Assembly: GCF_000006945.2 (NCBI RefSeq)
Contig: NC_003197.2
Location: 558,001-622,000, forward strand
DNA from: Salmonella enterica subsp. enterica serovar Typhimurium str. LT2
GTDB taxonomy: Bacteria; Pseudomonadota; Gammaproteobacteria; Enterobacterales; Enterobacteriaceae
Direction of reading: 5' to 3'
DNA: 64,000 nucleotides
Part shown: positions 27,381 through 37,120 of the stretch, piece by piece
Numbering within the stretch: the stretch's first letter is position 1
Layout: every line of letters starts with the position of its first letter
Notes under the pieces: model-generated
The model's database searches: none
What the model was told of the DNA's origin: nothing
What the model saw: only the letters and a program-made list of their open reading frames with translations
Position numbers and translations under genes: made by a program

Positions 27381-28679
27381 ATGTTCCCTGTTATTAACCG
27401 CGAAAGTGTGTTGTCCGGCTTTCAGTGGTTTTTCTTTATTTTCTGTAACACTGTTGTGGTTCCCCCTACCTTGCTATCCGCTTTTCATCTTCCCGCTGAT
27501 AACCTGTTAATGCTCACACAATACGCTTTTTTGACCACCGCGTTGGCCTGCCTGGTTCAGGCATTTTGCGGCCATCGCCGTGCCATTATGGAAGGGCCGA
27601 CAGGGCTGTGGTGGGGCGCTATTCTTACGATTACGCTTGGCGAGGCGTCTCGCGGCACGCCGCTGAACGATATCGCCTCCAGCCTGTCGGTCGGGATCGC
27701 GATCTCCGCAATGGTGACGATATTTATCGGCATTAGCGGGTTAGGACACCGTCTGGCTCGCCTGTTTACGCCGGCGGTAATGGTTTTTTTCATGCTGCTT
27801 TTGGGCGCGCAGCTGACCTCAATATTTTTTAAAGGCATGCTGGGGCTGCCTTTTGGCATTGCCGATACCAGCGCCAGAATCAAATTGGCCCCCTTTGGGC
27901 TGGCGGTCGCGGTGATGTGTTTTATCCTCGCGATGATTATTTTCCTGCAACAGCGTATCTCCCGTTACGCGTTACTGGTAGGGACCGTGGTCGGGTGGGG
28001 GCTATGGCGGTTATGCTTTCCTTCATCACACTTACCGCCGGGTGAATTAAGCTGGCGATGGTTTCCTCTGGGCAGCCACGGCACGCTGATGCCGGGTATT
28101 ATTGTGACGGCGGTGATGACGGGGTTAGTCAACATCAGCAACACTTACGGCGCCATCCGCGGTACCGATATCTTTTATCTGCATCAAGGGTCGGGCAGTT
28201 CTCGTTATCGCCGAAGCTTTATGATTTCCGGACTGATGACGTTAGTGACGGTGCCTTTCGCGGTCGTGCCTTTTTCGCCTTTTGTATCTTCCATTGGTTT
28301 ATTAACGCAAACCGGCGACAGTTCTCGCAAATCCTTTATCTGCGGTAGCGCGCTGTGTCTGCTGGTTGCCATTATAACGCCGTTAACCCGCTTATTTTGC
28401 GCTATTCCACTGGCGATCAGCAGCGCCGTTATGCTGGTCTCTTATTTACCTTTACTTTATTCCGGTTTGGTTTTTAGCCAGCAAATTACGTTTACCGCGC
28501 GGAATATTTATCGCCTGGCATTACCGCTTTTTGTCGGCATTTTTTTGATGGGGCTTCCTCCGGTCTATTTACAGGATCTTCCACTGATGATTCGTCCTCT
28601 GCTTAGTAACGGATTACTGGTGGGAATCTTACTGGCAGTGCTTATGGAAAATCTTATTCCGTGGGAACGCATTAAATAA
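27381..28679 (+). CDS. ybbY: NCS2-family nucleobase/uracil-xanthine permease YbbY
   Basis: Membrane protein of 432 residues with about 12-14 helices, related to the NAT/NCS2 permeases (FFFIFCNTVVVPPTLL at TM1; SSIGLLTQTGDS late). Its place between allB and glxK suggests uptake of a purine or pathway intermediate; the substrate is unproven. The ATG at 27381 is preferred to GTG at 27375 on RBS (AAGG) spacing. Confidence 0.88.
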   Translation: MFPVINRESVLSGFQWFFFIFCNTVVVPPTLLSAFHLPADNLLMLTQYAFLTTALACLVQAFCGHRRAIMEGPTGLWWGAILTITLGEASRGTPLNDIASSLSVGIAISAMVTIFIGISGLGHRLARLFTPAVMVFFMLLLGAQLTSIFFKGMLGLPFGIADTSARIKLAPFGLAVAVMCFILAMIIFLQQRISRYALLVGTVVGWGLWRLCFPSSHLPPGELSWRWFPLGSHGTLMPGIIVTAVMTGLVNISNTYGAIRGTDIFYLHQGSGSSRYRRSFMISGLMTLVTVPFAVVPFSPFVSSIGLLTQTGDSSRKSFICGSALCLLVAIITPLTRLFCAIPLAISSAVMLVSYLPLLYSGLVFSQQITFTARNIYRLALPLFVGIFLMGLPPVYLQDLPLMIRPLLSNGLLVGILLAVLMENLIPWERIK

Positions 28680-28701
28680 CATGAGAAAACAAGGAGACAT
28701 G

Positions 28702-29850
28702 ATGAAGATTGTAATTGCGCCAGATTCATTTAAAGAGAGCTTAAGCGCTGATAAATGCTGTCAGGCTATTAAAGCGGGATTTTCAACCGTATTTCCTGAT
28801 GCGCGCTATGTCTGTTTACCGATCGCCGATGGTGGAGAAGGAACCGTGGACGCGATGGTGGCAGCGACCGGCGGGAAACGGGTTTCTGTGGACGTTAGCG
28901 GGCCGATGGGGGAAAAAGTAAACGGATTTTATGGCCTGACCGGCGACGGCAAAACGGCGATTATTGAAATGGCGGCGGCGAGCGGATTGATGCTGGTGGC
29001 GCCCGAGGCGCGTAATCCGCTGCTGGCATCCAGTTTCGGCACCGGCGAATTGATTCGTCACGCCCTGGACGCGGGGATTCGCCATATTATTCTGGGTATC
29101 GGCGGCAGCGCCACGGTGGATGGCGGAATGGGAGTAGCGCAGGCGCTCGGTGTGCGTTTTCTGGACGCGCAAGGAACGCCGCTTGGCGCCGGAGGGGGCA
29201 ATTTATCGCGCCTGGCGAGCATTGACCTGCAGGGGTGCGATCCGCGAATTTCAGAGTGTCGTATTGAGGTCGCCTGTGATGTTGATAACCCGTTGGTGGG
29301 GCCACGCGGCGCGGCGGCGGTATTCGGTCCGCAGAAAGGGGCGACGCCTGAAATGGTTGAGACGCTGGAAAATGGATTACGTAATTATGCCCGTGTTTTA
29401 CATGCCCTGACCGGACGCGACATGTCTCAAATACCGGGCGGTGGAGCGGCCGGAGGAATGGGGATTGCCGCTATCGTCTTCCTGGAAGCGGAAATGAAGC
29501 CCGGTATTGAGATTGTTATGCAGGCGGTGAAGCTGGAGGAGGCGGTAAAAGAGGCCTCGCTGGTGATTACCGGAGAAGGGCGAATCGACTCGCAAACGGC
29601 GGGAGGAAAAGCGCCGATAGGCGTCGCGTCAGTGGCGAAACGGCATCATGTCCCGGTTATCGGCATTGCCGGCGTACTGGGCGACGGCGTGGAAGTGGTC
29701 CATCGCCACGGTATTGATGCCGTATTCAGTATTTTGCCGCGGCTGGCGCCTTTGCCGGAAGTTCTGGCGAACGGTGAACAAAATCTCTACCACAGCGCCT
29801 GTAATATTGCCCGCGTCATCAAACTTGGCCAGGACATCGGGACTCGTTAA
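28702..29850 (+). CDS. glxK: Glycerate 2-kinase GlxK
   Basis: Phosphorylates D-glycerate made by GlxR to 2-phosphoglycerate, linking glyoxylate use to glycolysis. Glycerate kinase type I family: IAPDSFKESLSA at the N-terminus, ADGGEGTVDAM, GIGGSATVDGGMG and TGEGRIDSQT. ATG at 28702 with AAGGAG five bases upstream gives 382 residues; an ATG directly before it is possible. Confidence 0.94.
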   Translation: MKIVIAPDSFKESLSADKCCQAIKAGFSTVFPDARYVCLPIADGGEGTVDAMVAATGGKRVSVDVSGPMGEKVNGFYGLTGDGKTAIIEMAAASGLMLVAPEARNPLLASSFGTGELIRHALDAGIRHIILGIGGSATVDGGMGVAQALGVRFLDAQGTPLGAGGGNLSRLASIDLQGCDPRISECRIEVACDVDNPLVGPRGAAAVFGPQKGATPEMVETLENGLRNYARVLHALTGRDMSQIPGGGAAGGMGIAAIVFLEAEMKPGIEIVMQAVKLEEAVKEASLVITGEGRIDSQTAGGKAPIGVASVAKRHHVPVIGIAGVLGDGVEVVHRHGIDAVFSILPRLAPLPEVLANGEQNLYHSACNIARVIKLGQDIGTR

Positions 29851-29853
29851 GCA

Positions 29854-29881
29854 TAAAAAAAGCCACGGTTCTCACCGTGGC
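29854..29881 (-). terminator. Terminator of the allDCE operon
   Basis: Stem GCCACGGT/ACCGTGGC (29862-29869, 29874-29881) with a poly-T tract on the minus-strand side (complement of 29855-29861), so it terminates leftward transcription from allE. It lies just after the convergent glxK stop. Confidence 0.85.
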
Positions 29882-29929
29882 AAAATCCAACATAGCTAAA
29901 TTAAAAATAATCAGGAGGGCTGCCCGCCG

Positions 29930-30715
29930 TTAAATCATAACGTCGCGGTTACAGTCTTTGGAGTAGATGTAGCTGAATGCTTCGCCACGACCTACACCGT
30001 ATCCGGCCTGCAGGGAATAAGCACCCATGAAGATGTAGTCGCCTTTTTTCACCGGCACCCAGTTGTTGTCGAGGTTATAAACCCCCTGGCCGGAAAGGAT
30101 ATAAGCGCCATGTTCCTGGACGTGGGTTTCAATATAGCCGTGGCTGGCGCCCGGTTCGAACGACAGAATATGCATATTCATATCGAAGCCCAGCTCTTTA
30201 GGCAGGAAATCCAGCAGAATAACATCTTCCATGCCTTCATAATGAATACGCTCCAGCTGGCTGGCATTGCCGGAAACCAACCACGGGGCATGCCCCTCGA
30301 CAGGAGTATAGCGGCGTTTATATAAAAATAGCTGGCTGTCTTCCGTTTGAGCGTTGCTAAAGGTCATCATCTCGCCCGGTGGACAATAGAGGTATCCGCC
30401 CTGGGTTAAAGAGAATGTTTTTCCTTCTGCTTTAGCTTCAATATTTCCCGCAATGACATAGAGAAAAGTTTCAATCCCCTCGCCGCCAAAGCCCTGCTGG
30501 TTGCCGCCATTCTGATGTAAGGTGACCAGATAATCGACGAAAGAAGCACCCAGCTTCGGCGTCGAAAGGATGGTGACGTCACAGTTTTCAAAGCCGGGAA
30601 TAATATTTTTCACCAGACCGTCCGGCGTTAAGAGCGCATAGTTACCGTGTTTCACAATGGCGCGGTTCGCCAGTAAATCATCGCGGTAACCCGTGACGTT
30701 ATTCAGATATCCCAT
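29930..30715 (-). CDS. allE: (S)-ureidoglycine aminohydrolase AllE (YlbA)
   Basis: Double cupin enzyme releasing ammonia from (S)-ureidoglycine to give (S)-ureidoglycolate. It is Mn(2+)-dependent in known orthologues. Cupin motifs GGEGIETFLYV with ...GGYLYCPPGE, and GYIETHVQEHGAYILSG with KKGDYIFMGAY, mark the two barrels. ATG at 30715 gives the standard 261 residues; an upstream in-frame ATG at 30742 overlaps allC and is unlikely. Confidence 0.95.
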   Translation of the reverse strand: MGYLNNVTGYRDDLLANRAIVKHGNYALLTPDGLVKNIIPGFENCDVTILSTPKLGASFVDYLVTLHQNGGNQQGFGGEGIETFLYVIAGNIEAKAEGKTFSLTQGGYLYCPPGEMMTFSNAQTEDSQLFLYKRRYTPVEGHAPWLVSGNASQLERIHYEGMEDVILLDFLPKELGFDMNMHILSFEPGASHGYIETHVQEHGAYILSGQGVYNLDNNWVPVKKGDYIFMGAYSLQAGYGVGRGEAFSYIYSKDCNRDVMI

Positions 30716-30725
30716 TGATGGCTCC

Positions 30726-31961
30726 TTATTTTTGCCAGGCAAGTTGATGCAGCATTAATGCCAGAGTTTTGACCCCTTCAGCAAGGTCATTAATGTTGGT
30801 ACGTTCCGCCGGGTTATGGCTGATACCATTAATGCTGGGGACGAAAATCATACAGGTAGGGACGCGCGGCGCGAAAATTTGCGCGTCATGACCTGCGCCG
30901 CTATGCATTATGCGATAGTTCAGTTGTTCGGTTTCACACAGCCTGGTGAGGGCCGCGACCAGTTCGGCGTTCATCGGCACCGGCGCTTCGTCCATCCACA
31001 AATCGATATCGATGCTGATATCCATTTCATCGCAGATGGCGCGCATATCGTTTTCCAACTGTTCGGTAAATTCGCGAAGTACGGCGGCGTCCGTATGCCG
31101 GCAATCGATTGTAAATGTGGTTTTTCCAGGGACTACATTGACCGTATTCGGCTGCGGCTCAACTTTGCCGAACGTTAATACCAGGGGATCGCCATGCTGT
31201 TTGGCTTTTTCAATGGACTGACTGCAAATACGACTGAAGGCGTGCACCGTATCGCGACGATAGCCCATTGGCGTTGTGCCTGCATGGTTGGACTCGCCGT
31301 TGAGCGTCACCGTGTAGCGACGTTGCCCGACGATGGCGTTGACGACGCCAATCGACTGTCCGTTGCTCTCCAGAACGCAGCCTTGCTCAATATGCAATTC
31401 AACAAAGGCGCGGATATCGGTTCGCGCAGCGAGCGGCGCGGCGGGAAGGGTAAATCCGCACGCCTGCATAGCGTCGACAAAGCCTGTGCCTTTGGCGTCC
31501 TGGATATGGCGTACCTCTTCAGGATTCGCCAGGCCAAAAATGTTCTTGCTGCCCCAAAAAACGTAAGGGAAACGGCTGCCTTCTTCCTCAGCCATTGACA
31601 CTACCTCGACGGTGCGCAGCGGCGCGCCGTAGGTCGCTTTTAGCCAGTCGAGCGCCAGCCAGGCGGCAAGCGCGCCGAATTGCCCGTCCAGATTGCCGCC
31701 GTTGACGACCGTATCAATATGCGAACCGCTTAAAATCACCTGCTCCGGAAATTGTGTGCCGCAAAGGCGGCCATATAAATTTCCGACGTCATCAAAGCGT
31801 GTCTCCAGACCGCTTTCTGCCATTCGCTTTTTAAACTGCTGCTGTGTTTCCAGCCACTCAGGCGAATAAAGTAAACGCGTCATTCCGCCTGTAGGATCGG
31901 CTCCAATGGAAGAGAGCCAGGGCAATGTTTCTTCTATCGCGTGGCGAAAATGCTTTATCAT
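30726..31961 (-). CDS. allC: Allantoate amidohydrolase AllC
   Basis: M20-family metalloenzyme converting allantoate to (S)-ureidoglycine, ammonia and CO2. Metal motifs GSHIDTVVNGGNLDG, MAEEEGSRF, ELHIEQG and SGAGHDAQ are present. Catalytic and lid domains give 411 residues from the ATG at 31961. It follows allD by about 20 bp and precedes allE in one operon. Confidence 0.95.
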   Translation of the reverse strand: MIKHFRHAIEETLPWLSSIGADPTGGMTRLLYSPEWLETQQQFKKRMAESGLETRFDDVGNLYGRLCGTQFPEQVILSGSHIDTVVNGGNLDGQFGALAAWLALDWLKATYGAPLRTVEVVSMAEEEGSRFPYVFWGSKNIFGLANPEEVRHIQDAKGTGFVDAMQACGFTLPAAPLAARTDIRAFVELHIEQGCVLESNGQSIGVVNAIVGQRRYTVTLNGESNHAGTTPMGYRRDTVHAFSRICSQSIEKAKQHGDPLVLTFGKVEPQPNTVNVVPGKTTFTIDCRHTDAAVLREFTEQLENDMRAICDEMDISIDIDLWMDEAPVPMNAELVAALTRLCETEQLNYRIMHSGAGHDAQIFAPRVPTCMIFVPSINGISHNPAERTNINDLAEGVKTLALMLHQLAWQK

Positions 31962-31982
31962 AGAAAATTCCTGTTTCAATAA

Positions 31983-33032
31983 TTATTGGGCAAAGGGATT
32001 TTTTGTTTCGTATGACTTGAGATAGAGGGCATCGGAAATCAGATATTGATAAATATCATCAACAATATCGATACCATTCATATCGGCATTTTTCTGTTTA
32101 ATATCCTGATCCTGTCCAGGATAATAAACCTGTTTAAAACCGGGGGCGGGCTTCACGGCATTGAGTTCCTGCATGGTCTGACTAATATGTTTGCGGAATA
32201 ATTCACAGGAAGAAAAGAACGCCGGATTAATGACCAGATGAAGTTGTCCTAAATTGCGTCCGGCGTGTAAATCTTCATACATCGAACTGACCTGGCGGCC
32301 AAACGGCAGCCCCAGCAGAATACCGGACAGAATATCGATCATCATCATCAGGCCGTAACCTTTCGGGCCTGCGGCGGGTAATAACGCATTGACGGCAAAA
32401 GGATCATGTGTCGGCGCGCCATTTTTATCAACGGCCCAACTCTCCGGAATGGACTCATTGCGGGACCGTGCATCGAGGACTTTTCCCCAGGCCTGCACGG
32501 TGGTGGCCATATCAAAGGTAATGATGTCATCGCCTTCGCCCGGCGCGGCAAAGGCCAGCGGATTAGTGCCATAGTAAATATCCGCCCCGCCAAACGGCAC
32601 GACCATAGGATCGGACTGACAGATAGACAGACCAATCAGGCCTTCGCGAGCAGCCTGGCGGACGAAATAAGAGATGGCGCCGCTATGGCCCATTCTGCTA
32701 ATGCCGACAACCGCGACGCCATTTTTTTTGGCTATTTCAATAGCATGCTCCATTCCCATTTTGGCTGCGACCTGTCCGGCAGCATTATCGGCATGCAGTA
32801 TCGCCGTACAGGGACCGGTATTCTCAATGCGGAACGTCGGCTCCCGGTTGGTGCCGCCTTTTGAAATTCGTTCGGCATAATATTCAACGCGTACGGCGCC
32901 ATGTGAGTGAATACCTCTGGCATCTGCATAAACCAGTACGTCGGCGACGATGGCGGCGTGCTCACGTTTTAGTCCGGCTTTATAAAGCTTATTTTCGATA
33001 AGCTGATGGAGTGTTTCCCGACTGATTTTCAT
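31983..33032 (-). CDS. allD: Ureidoglycolate dehydrogenase (NAD+) AllD
   Basis: Oxidises (S)-ureidoglycolate to oxalurate, the entry to the oxamate branch. Malate/L-lactate dehydrogenase (LDH2) family of 349 residues, with HSHGAVRVEYY, catalytic GHSGAISYFVR and AFAAPGEGDDI. First gene of allDCE, transcribed leftward from the 33033-33362 region. Confidence 0.95.
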   Translation of the reverse strand: MKISRETLHQLIENKLYKAGLKREHAAIVADVLVYADARGIHSHGAVRVEYYAERISKGGTNREPTFRIENTGPCTAILHADNAAGQVAAKMGMEHAIEIAKKNGVAVVGISRMGHSGAISYFVRQAAREGLIGLSICQSDPMVVPFGGADIYYGTNPLAFAAPGEGDDIITFDMATTVQAWGKVLDARSRNESIPESWAVDKNGAPTHDPFAVNALLPAAGPKGYGLMMMIDILSGILLGLPFGRQVSSMYEDLHAGRNLGQLHLVINPAFFSSCELFRKHISQTMQELNAVKPAPGFKQVYYPGQDQDIKQKNADMNGIDIVDDIYQYLISDALYLKSYETKNPFAQ

Positions 33033-33362
33033 CTGTCTTCCTTTTTAACGACGGTGTGAAGCATGACTGCGATTAACATACCGGGAAAATAAAATGATTA
33101 TGTGATCCAGACAGGCAAAAAAATATAATTAGAATTTATTTGATAATCAGGCGGGTTTTATCTTTTTGCTTAAATAAAAAGCTTTTTTAGAAAATCATAA
33201 CTAATCCTTTAGCCGTTGTTTGAATTCTTTTGTTAATAAATTTGATGTGACGTTAATCACTCTATTTACCCTCCCGGATATATACCGTGAAGCGCACATT
33301 AACACTGCTCGTGCAATTGCAATGGGTGCAATTGCAATGGGTGCAATTATTAAGGAGTTGTT
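33033..33362. promoter_or_regulatory. allD/fdrA divergent control region
   Basis: A 330-bp A/T-rich gap between two divergent operons that the E. coli orthologues express during allantoin use. AllS is known to act at the allD promoter in E. coli, but I cannot mark its site with confidence. The fdrA-proximal end contains a 15-bp tandem repeat (33311-33348). AAGGAG (33352-33357) is the fdrA RBS. Confidence 0.6.
33311..33348. repeat. 15-bp tandem repeat, 2.5 copies, upstream of fdrA
   Basis: The unit GTGCAATTGCAATGG occurs at 33311-33325 and 33326-33340, followed by GTGCAATT (33341-33348). The array ends 3 bp before the fdrA Shine-Dalgarno sequence, so it lies in the 5' leader or core promoter. 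Each unit contains the palindrome GCAATTGC. Confidence 0.9.
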
Positions 33363-35027
33363 ATGATCCACGCCTTTATTAAAAAAGGGTGTTTTCAGGA
33401 CTCTGTCAGCTTAATGATTATTTCTCGAAAGCTGAGTGAGTCCGAAAATGTTGATGATGTATCGGTAATGATGGGAACGCCTGCGAATAAGTCGCTGCTG
33501 GAAACTACCGGTTTCTGGCATGACGATTTTCATGGCGCTACGCCCAATGACATTTGCGTGGCGATTCGTACCGAAGCGGTAGATGACGGCATTACGCAAG
33601 TGATTGTGCAACAGCTCGAAGAAGCATTGCAGCAGTTGGCGCAGGGAAGCAGCGGCAGCCAGTCGTTAATCCAGGTCAGACGCTGGGAAAGCGCCTGTCA
33701 GAAACTGCCAGAGGCGAGTCTGGCGCTGGTATCGGTGGCCGGCGAATATGCGGCGGAACTGGCAGAGCAGGCGCTGGATCGTTCGTTGAACGTGATGATC
33801 TTCTCCGATAATGTCACGCTGGACGATGAAATCAGACTAAAACGCCGGGCGCGTGATAAAGGACTGCTGGTCATGGGGCCGGATTGCGGCACCGCTATGA
33901 TCGCCAATACGCCGCTGGCTTTCGCTAACGTCATGCCAGAGGGCAACATCGGGGTGATTGGCGCTTCCGGCACCGGTATTCAGGAGCTCTGTTCACAGAT
34001 TGCGCTGGCGGGGGAAGGGATTACCCATGCCATCGGGCTTGGCGGACGCGATTTGAGCGCCGAAGTCGGCGGGATCAGCGCGCTAACGGCACTGGAGATA
34101 CTCAGCGCGGATGAAAAGAGCCAGGTGCTGGCCTTTGTCTCCAAACCGCCTGCCGATGCGGTTCGTCAGCATATTATCGCGGCGATGAAAGCCGCCGGGA
34201 AACCCGTTGTAGCGCTGTTCTTAGGGTTTTCCTCCCCCGTTGCGCGTGAGGAAAACGTCTGGTTTGCCTCGACGCTGGATGAAGCCGCCCGACTGGCATG
34301 TTTATTGTCTCGCGTGACGTCGCAGCGTAAAGAAATGGTTTCAACAGGCGGCGTGATTCGTGGTCTCTATACCGGCGGAACGCTGGCGGCGGAAGCGGCG
34401 GGGCTGCTGGCCGGCTATCTGGGCGTCGCGGCGGATACGGAACATCACCATGGCATGATGCTTGACGCTGACGGCCACCAGATTATCGATCTGGGCGATG
34501 ACTTTTATACCGTTGGGCGACCACATCCGATGATTGACCCGGCGTTACGTAATCAGCTTATCGCCGGGCTTGGCGCACAGCCGCAGGTACGCGTGTTATT
34601 AGTGGACGTCGTTATTGGTTTTGGCGCGACCGCCGATCCCGCCGCATCGCTGATTCAGGCCTGGCAGAAGGCATGCGACGCACGCGCCAGAGACCAGCCG
34701 CTGTTCGCCATCGCAACCGTCACCGGAACGGAACGCGATCCTCAGTGCCGCTCGCAACAAATCGCCGCGCTCGAAGATGCCGGCATCACGGTAGTGGATT
34801 CCCTTCCCGAAGCCACTCTGTTGGCCGCGGAACTGATTCGACCCACTCTCTCTTCTACTCATCCATCAGCCCCCCGGTTACTGGAAGCGGTGGCGGTGAT
34901 TAATGCCGGGTTACGTAGCTTCGCGCTGGATTTACAGGCTGCCGGTATGCCCGTGGTGCACTACCAGTGGGCGCCTGTCGCTGGCGGTAATAAAAAACTG
35001 GCTCGTCTGTTAGAACGTTTGCAATAA
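33363..35027 (+). CDS. fdrA: FdrA, oxamate carbamoyltransferase component
   Basis: CoA-binding/succinyl-CoA-synthetase-like protein of 554 residues with Rossmann-like repeats (GVIGASGTGIQELCSQ; TIVVDSLPEAT-type strands). It was named as a multicopy suppressor of ftsH; later work on E. coli places fdrA-ylbE-ylbF as the oxamate carbamoyltransferase that splits oxalurate to oxamate and carbamoyl phosphate. First gene of a four-gene operon ending in a carbamate kinase, which fits that role. Confidence 0.9.
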   Translation: MIHAFIKKGCFQDSVSLMIISRKLSESENVDDVSVMMGTPANKSLLETTGFWHDDFHGATPNDICVAIRTEAVDDGITQVIVQQLEEALQQLAQGSSGSQSLIQVRRWESACQKLPEASLALVSVAGEYAAELAEQALDRSLNVMIFSDNVTLDDEIRLKRRARDKGLLVMGPDCGTAMIANTPLAFANVMPEGNIGVIGASGTGIQELCSQIALAGEGITHAIGLGGRDLSAEVGGISALTALEILSADEKSQVLAFVSKPPADAVRQHIIAAMKAAGKPVVALFLGFSSPVAREENVWFASTLDEAARLACLLSRVTSQRKEMVSTGGVIRGLYTGGTLAAEAAGLLAGYLGVAADTEHHHGMMLDADGHQIIDLGDDFYTVGRPHPMIDPALRNQLIAGLGAQPQVRVLLVDVVIGFGATADPAASLIQAWQKACDARARDQPLFAIATVTGTERDPQCRSQQIAALEDAGITVVDSLPEATLLAAELIRPTLSSTHPSAPRLLEAVAVINAGLRSFALDLQAAGMPVVHYQWAPVAGGNKKLARLLERLQ

Positions 35028-35036
35028 GGGGTTCCC

Positions 35037-36296
35037 ATGTTTACATCAGTGGCGCAAGCCAACGCTGCAGTCATCGAACAAATTCGTCGCGCACGTCCGC
35101 ACTGGCTGGATGTGAAGCCAGCTTCTTCATTAATTAGCGTGCTCAATCAAGGGAAAACGCTTCTTCATGCCGGCCCGCCGATGCGCTGGCAAGAGATGAC
35201 CGGCCCGATGAAAGGCGCCTGTATCGGCGCATGCCTGTTTGAAGGATGGGCCAAAGATGAAATGAGCGCGCTCGCGCTGTTAGAGCAGGGAAAGGTCAAC
35301 TTTATTCCCTGCCATCACGTTAACGCCGTGGGGCCGATGGGCGGTATTACGTCAGCCAGTATGCCGATGCTGGTCGTGGAAAATATCACCGACGGCAATC
35401 GCGCGTACTGCAATCTCAACGAAGGGATCGGCAAAGTGATGCGTTTCGGCGCCTATGGCGAGGATGTTCAGCAACGTTTGCGCTGGATGCGCGATGTGCT
35501 GATGCCGGTATTAAGCGCGGCGCTGGGACGTCTGGAGCGGGGGCTCGACCTGACCGCAATGATGGCGCAGGGCATTACGATGGGAGATGAATTCCACCAG
35601 CGCAATATCGCCTCTTCCGCATTGCTGATGCGCACGTTGGCGCCGCATATCGCCCGTCTGGAACACGATAAGCAGCAGATAGCGGAAGTGATGGATTTTC
35701 TGAGCGTCACCGATCAATTCTTCCTTAATCTGGCGATGGCCTACTGTAAAGCCGCCATGGACGCGGGCGCGCAGATTCGCGCCGGCAGTATTGTGACGGC
35801 GATGACCCGCAATGGCGATATGTTTGGCATTCGGGTTAGCGGTCTGGGCGACCGTTGGTTCACCGCGCCTGTTAATACGCCACAGGGGCTATTTTTTACC
35901 GGTTTTTCGCAGGATCAGGCCAACCCGGACATGGGCGACAGCGCCATTACTGAAACGTTTGGTATTGGCGGCGCTGCGATGATTGCCGCGCCTGGCGTAA
36001 CGCGTTTTGTTGGTGCCGGGGGAATGGAAGCGGCGAAATCTGTTTCTGAAGAGATGGCTGAAATTTATCTCGAACGCAACATGCAGCTACAAATCCCCGG
36101 CTGGGATTTTCAGGGGGCCTGTCTGGGACTGGATATCCGCCGCGTGGTCGAGACCGGAATTACGCCGCTGATTAACACGGGTATCGCGCATAAAGAGGCG
36201 GGGATTGGCCAGATTGGCGCGGGAACCGTCCGTGCGCCGCTGGCCTGTTTCGAGCAGGCGCTGGAAGCGCTGGCGGAAAGCATGGGCGTAAGTTAA
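35037..36296 (+). CDS. ylbE: DUF1116 protein YlbE, oxamate carbamoyltransferase component
   Basis: DUF1116 family, 419 residues, with motifs MTGPMKGACIGACLFEGWA and FIPCHHVNAVGPMGGIT. It lies 9 bp after fdrA and 11 bp before ylbF. The E. coli orthologue belongs to the allFGH oxamate carbamoyltransferase assignment; no separate enzymatic site can be read from the sequence. Confidence 0.88.
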   Translation: MFTSVAQANAAVIEQIRRARPHWLDVKPASSLISVLNQGKTLLHAGPPMRWQEMTGPMKGACIGACLFEGWAKDEMSALALLEQGKVNFIPCHHVNAVGPMGGITSASMPMLVVENITDGNRAYCNLNEGIGKVMRFGAYGEDVQQRLRWMRDVLMPVLSAALGRLERGLDLTAMMAQGITMGDEFHQRNIASSALLMRTLAPHIARLEHDKQQIAEVMDFLSVTDQFFLNLAMAYCKAAMDAGAQIRAGSIVTAMTRNGDMFGIRVSGLGDRWFTAPVNTPQGLFFTGFSQDQANPDMGDSAITETFGIGGAAMIAAPGVTRFVGAGGMEAAKSVSEEMAEIYLERNMQLQIPGWDFQGACLGLDIRRVVETGITPLINTGIAHKEAGIGQIGAGTVRAPLACFEQALEALAESMGVS

Positions 36297-36307
36297 GAGA
36301 GCGTCTC

Positions 36308-37117
36308 ATGAAACGTATCCATCCTCTTATGGCAAGCCGACAATCGGCGGATTATCGGCAACCCTGGCAGATGTCAGGGGTATGGCGTCGCTCTATTAAT
36401 TTTGTGGCGAAAAGCGGTGAGTTATTAACGCTTCACCGTCGGGGGAGCGGCTTCAGTCCGGGAGGGTGGATACTGCGCGGCGGCGATTTTGACGCCTTGC
36501 GCGATGTGCTCACCGATGGCGAAAAACCGCAGTCAACCGCTGCCGGTATTCAGATTGGCGAGTTTCTTTTATGCGAGCCGGAGAGGCGCTGTTCGCTGCG
36601 GGTTCCACGCTATCTTGCGTCGCCGCGTCTTAACGCGACGTACATGCAGCGTAGTGAGGAGACGGGGCTGTTTGGGCCGTTAACCGTCGCCGCAGCTCAG
36701 CCTCTATGTCCGGAACTTCGCCAGTTTTGTCACTGCTTTCAGTCGGCGCTTGCAGGTGCTGCGACTGACTGGCGGCTATGGCTGGGTAAAGGGCCGGGCT
36801 TAACGCCCAGTCATGACGACACGCTGACGGGAATGTTGCTGGCGGCCTGGTATTTTGGCGCCATAGATGAACGCGCCGGGCGTAATTTTTTTGCCCAATC
36901 CGGCAGCCTTGATCGGGCGACGACGCTCGTGAGCGTCAGCTATTTACGCTATGCGGCTATGGGGTATTTCGCGTCGCCTTTACTCCACTTTATTCATGCG
37001 CTGCGACGAGATGCTCGCACAGAAACGGCGATTGACGGACTGCTGGCGCTGGGGCACACCTCTGGTGCGGATACGCTGCTGGGGTTCTGGCTTGGACAAC
37101 AAATAGTAAAAGGATAG
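36308..37117 (+). CDS. ylbF: DUF2877 protein YlbF, oxamate carbamoyltransferase component
   Basis: DUF2877 family, 269 residues, containing GLTPSHDDTLTGMLLA and LGHTSGADTLLGFWLG near the C-terminus. It is third in the operon, 3 bp before the carbamate kinase gene. Part of the predicted oxamate carbamoyltransferase; which subunit binds which substrate is not apparent. Confidence 0.86.
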   Translation: MKRIHPLMASRQSADYRQPWQMSGVWRRSINFVAKSGELLTLHRRGSGFSPGGWILRGGDFDALRDVLTDGEKPQSTAAGIQIGEFLLCEPERRCSLRVPRYLASPRLNATYMQRSEETGLFGPLTVAAAQPLCPELRQFCHCFQSALAGAATDWRLWLGKGPGLTPSHDDTLTGMLLAAWYFGAIDERAGRNFFAQSGSLDRATTLVSVSYLRYAAMGYFASPLLHFIHALRRDARTETAIDGLLALGHTSGADTLLGFWLGQQIVKG

Positions 37118-37120
37118 GGA

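Noticed and set aside
33311..33348. CRISPR or minisatellite array
   Set aside because: Only 2.5 direct contiguous 15-bp units without spacers; described as a tandem repeat. No CRISPR array exists in the window.
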